The position numbers and the translations under genes are program-made. A DNA stretch of 64,000 nucleotides from Clostridia bacterium (GTDB lineage Bacteria > Bacillota > Clostridia > Christensenellales > CAG-138): NCBI GenBank assembly GCA_017438865.1, contig JAFRUN010000050.1:1-64000 (forward strand), given 5' to 3'. Each line of letters begins with the position of its first letter. Within the stretch, counting starts at the first letter, position 1. Of this stretch, positions 62,558 through 64,000 are shown piece after piece. The notes beneath the pieces are model-generated. The model was given only the letters and a program-made list of their open reading frames with translations, was not told the DNA's origin and searched no databases.

Positions 62558-63655
62558 TCAGTTGACTACACCGGCGAAGTGCACATCGACGTCGCTGTTC
62601 ACGGTATATGTATATGAGAATACATATTTGCCGGAACCGCCCGAAGTCGGGCTCGTGAAATGCCTGTTCACGGAAGACGGCGTGCCGTCGAAATATGCCT
62701 CGGAGGAACTGCTCGTCCCTGTGATCGTGATCTTTGCGCCCGCGGGCACCTTGCCGCTTGCTGCCGTTTTTCCGTTATATGTAAACGTGCAGTTGCGGCA
62801 TGTGACTGTATAGTAGGTCTTGTTATCCGTCTTCTTTGTCTGTCCCTTGAACACGACCTCAAAAGTGGTCGCTTCGTTCAGATCCTCCACGCGGAATTTG
62901 GAGATATCCTTGGGATACTCATACTTCACGCCGTTGATCAGCCAGTAGTCGATCTCGCTCTTCTTCGGGATGTCCGCCGTGATATAGAAGCTGATCAGCC
63001 CGCCCTTTTCCTTCTTCTTGGTGACGGGATTCGTGTAATCGTCCTCAAAATCGAAATCGGTGTAGCTCTTTCCGTACGCGTTGCCCTTGGCGTTCAAAAA
63101 TTGGATGTGGCAGTTGATGCACTTGACGACGCGGCGCTCATGGAAAACGGCGCGGATCTGCGTGGTCTTGGAAACCGTCAGCTCCAGCGTCTTGGCGGTC
63201 GTGTCCTGCACCTTTCCGTCGACCTCCCAATGGTCAAAGACGAAGCCCTTGACGTCGTTCGGCACACAGCGCAGATTCGTTTGTCCGTCCAGCGGAACAG
63301 CGGAAAGACCGTTCACCGCGCAGTCGACGCCGAAGGCATACTCTGCGGGGACCGGTTTTGCGACTTCCTTGGTTTCGGTTACGACAAGCGGCGGAGGCGT
63401 CGGCATGGACTGCGCCTGCTTGAGCTCAGTGCGCAGCGAATCCGCTTCCTCGTTCGCCTTCGCCAGTTCGATTTCCAGAGCGTCCAGCTCCGCCTGCACG
63501 CTGCTCAGCTTATCCTGCAGCTCTCTGCGCTCCTGCGTCAGCGAATTCACCGTTTCGGATAGCGTTTCGGTTTCCTTGGAACTGCACGCGACACAGCCAA
63601 ACAAAAGGAGCATCGCAAGTGCAAACAGAAAGACGCGGCTTTTCTCTCGTTTCAT
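62558..63655 (-). CDS. Coiled-coil lipoprotein with InlB-like repeats
   Basis: A 365-residue lipoprotein. The signal KREKSRVFLFALAMLLLFGC has its lipobox at LFGC (Cys21). A coiled coil (residues 30-82, SLTQERRELQDKLSSVQAEL) and a Pro-rich hinge (TPPPL) follow, then beta repeats of the Listeria/Bacteroides type (GFVFDHWEVDGKV; IDYWLINGVKYEYP) and two CxxC pairs (CINC, CRNC). It probably projects from the cell surface. The start at 63655 follows GGGGAG; the longer frame runs into the promoter. Confidence 0.8.
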   Translation of the reverse strand: MKREKSRVFLFALAMLLLFGCVACSSKETETLSETVNSLTQERRELQDKLSSVQAELDALEIELAKANEEADSLRTELKQAQSMPTPPPLVVTETKEVAKPVPAEYAFGVDCAVNGLSAVPLDGQTNLRCVPNDVKGFVFDHWEVDGKVQDTTAKTLELTVSKTTQIRAVFHERRVVKCINCHIQFLNAKGNAYGKSYTDFDFEDDYTNPVTKKKEKGGLISFYITADIPKKSEIDYWLINGVKYEYPKDISKFRVEDLNEATTFEVVFKGQTKKTDNKTYYTVTCRNCTFTYNGKTAASGKVPAGAKITITGTSSSSEAYFDGTPSSVNRHFTSPTSGGSGKYVFSYTYTVNSDVDVHFAGVVN

Positions 63656-63693
63656 CGTATTCTCCCCTTCCTCATCGCTTTGATCCTGTTTAT

Positions 63694-63722
63694 ATTGTAA
63701 CAAAGTCACCGGCGGATTGCAA
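63694..63722 (-). promoter_or_regulatory. Sigma-A promoter of the coiled-coil lipoprotein gene
   Basis: TTGCAA (63717-63722), 17-base spacer, TACAAT (63694-63699). Confidence 0.82.
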
Positions 63723-63770
63723 GCGGATCGGAAAAACAAATTACGGCGTGAATTGCGGCTGCGCCGCAGA

Positions 63771-63801
63771 AAAACAAAGGGGAGCCGATCGCTCGACTCC
63801 C
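63771..63801 (-). terminator. Terminator after rplQ
   Basis: GGGAGTCGA/TCGGCTCCC stem with loop GCGA on the minus strand, followed by CTTTGTTTTT. It would end the large ribosomal protein operon. Confidence 0.75.
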
Positions 63802-63821
63802 TGATTCTTTGTTTATGCGGT

Positions 63822-64000
63822 TCAGACAAGCTCCAGTACGACCATTTCGGCTGCGTCGCCGCGGCGCGGTCCGAGCTTGGTGATGCGGGTGTAGCCGCCC
63901 TTCTTGCCTTCCTTGATGCGTGCGTCGTACTTCGGCGCGATCTCACGGAACAGCTTCTCCACGACGGGATGACGGTTGTCCTTGGTGCGCTCTTTGTAGT
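63822..64000 (-). CDS. rplQ: Ribosomal protein L17, C-terminal part (cut by window edge)
   Basis: The last 59 codons of L17 are present: [48 protein letters not shown]. The N-terminal half lies outside the window. rplQ usually ends the large ribosomal operon after rpoA, which fits the terminator directly downstream. Confidence 0.96.
   Translation of the reverse strand, partial: YKERTKDNRHPVVEKLFREIAPKYDARIKEGKKGGYTRITKLGPRRGDAAEMVVLELV

Overview
The window reads as chromosomal DNA of a fairly high-GC, low-synteny member of the Firmicutes/Clostridia, probably an uncultured gut-type anaerobe. The supporting signs are an RpoB/RpoC pair of clostridial type, a T-box in front of pheST, an L20-type leader in front of infC-rpmI-rplT, a DnaD/DnaI-type primosome pair, a spoIID homologue with a lone Spo0A-C-like domain, standard sigma-A promoters, and many strong Shine-Dalgarno sites. 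No rRNA, tRNA, CRISPR array, prophage or insertion sequence was seen.

Layout. 1-5.5 kb: rpoC (cut by the window edge) and rpoB on the minus strand, behind a sigma-A promoter and a leader with a tiny ORF inside a hairpin. 5.6-15.5 kb: housekeeping genes (Myb-like regulator, plsC, Spo0A-C-like protein, tRNA methyltransferase, spoIID, dnaD-dnaI-rsmI, nucleotidyltransferase, DUF2156, HAD phosphatase, a frameshifted zinc-ribbon membrane gene). 15.6-17.8 kb: a cysteine operon, cysK-cysE, preceded by a Cys-rich leader peptide and a strong terminator, which looks like a ribosome-mediated attenuator. 17.8-23.7 kb: MATE exporter, intergenic hairpin repeats, a lipoprotein and a three-gene two-component operon. 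23.8-30.5 kb: GH13 amylase, DUF1858, a frameshifted SpoU methylase and a heterodimeric ABC exporter.

30.7-42.7 kb holds a surface-polymer locus: two divergent LTA-synthase-like phosphotransferases, a small membrane protein, a VOC protein, a YidC-CDP-glycerol glycerophosphotransferase fusion, a GNAT protein, an acyl carrier protein, an FkbH-like HAD-IIIC enzyme, and a LicC/PntC-like cytidylyltransferase-aminotransferase fusion. Together they suggest assembly and acyl or glyceryl modification of a glycerol-phosphate type polymer. An MBOAT/DHHW/DUF4358 O-acylation set lies 10 kb further on.

42.7-54.9 kb: WYL regulator, D-aminoacylase-like amidohydrolase, pheS-pheT-nadE-iclR operon behind the T-box, the O-acylation genes, and infC-rpmI-rplT, where infC appears to start at ATC. 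55-57.2 kb: an AT-rich, probably acquired, FokI-like nuclease gene with no methyltransferase partner. 57.3-64 kb: a sortase operon, DUF1294, mgtE with a structured leader, a displaced duplicate of the mgtE 3' end, two secreted proteins, and the end of rplQ.

Two patterns cut across regions. Seven genes have their start codon 6-9 bases after a -10 box and no Shine-Dalgarno site, so they are probably leaderless. A near-identical 24-bp element sits at the same distance from the -10 box of the two-component operon (23.7 kb) and the sortase operon (59.5 kb), linking them as one regulon.
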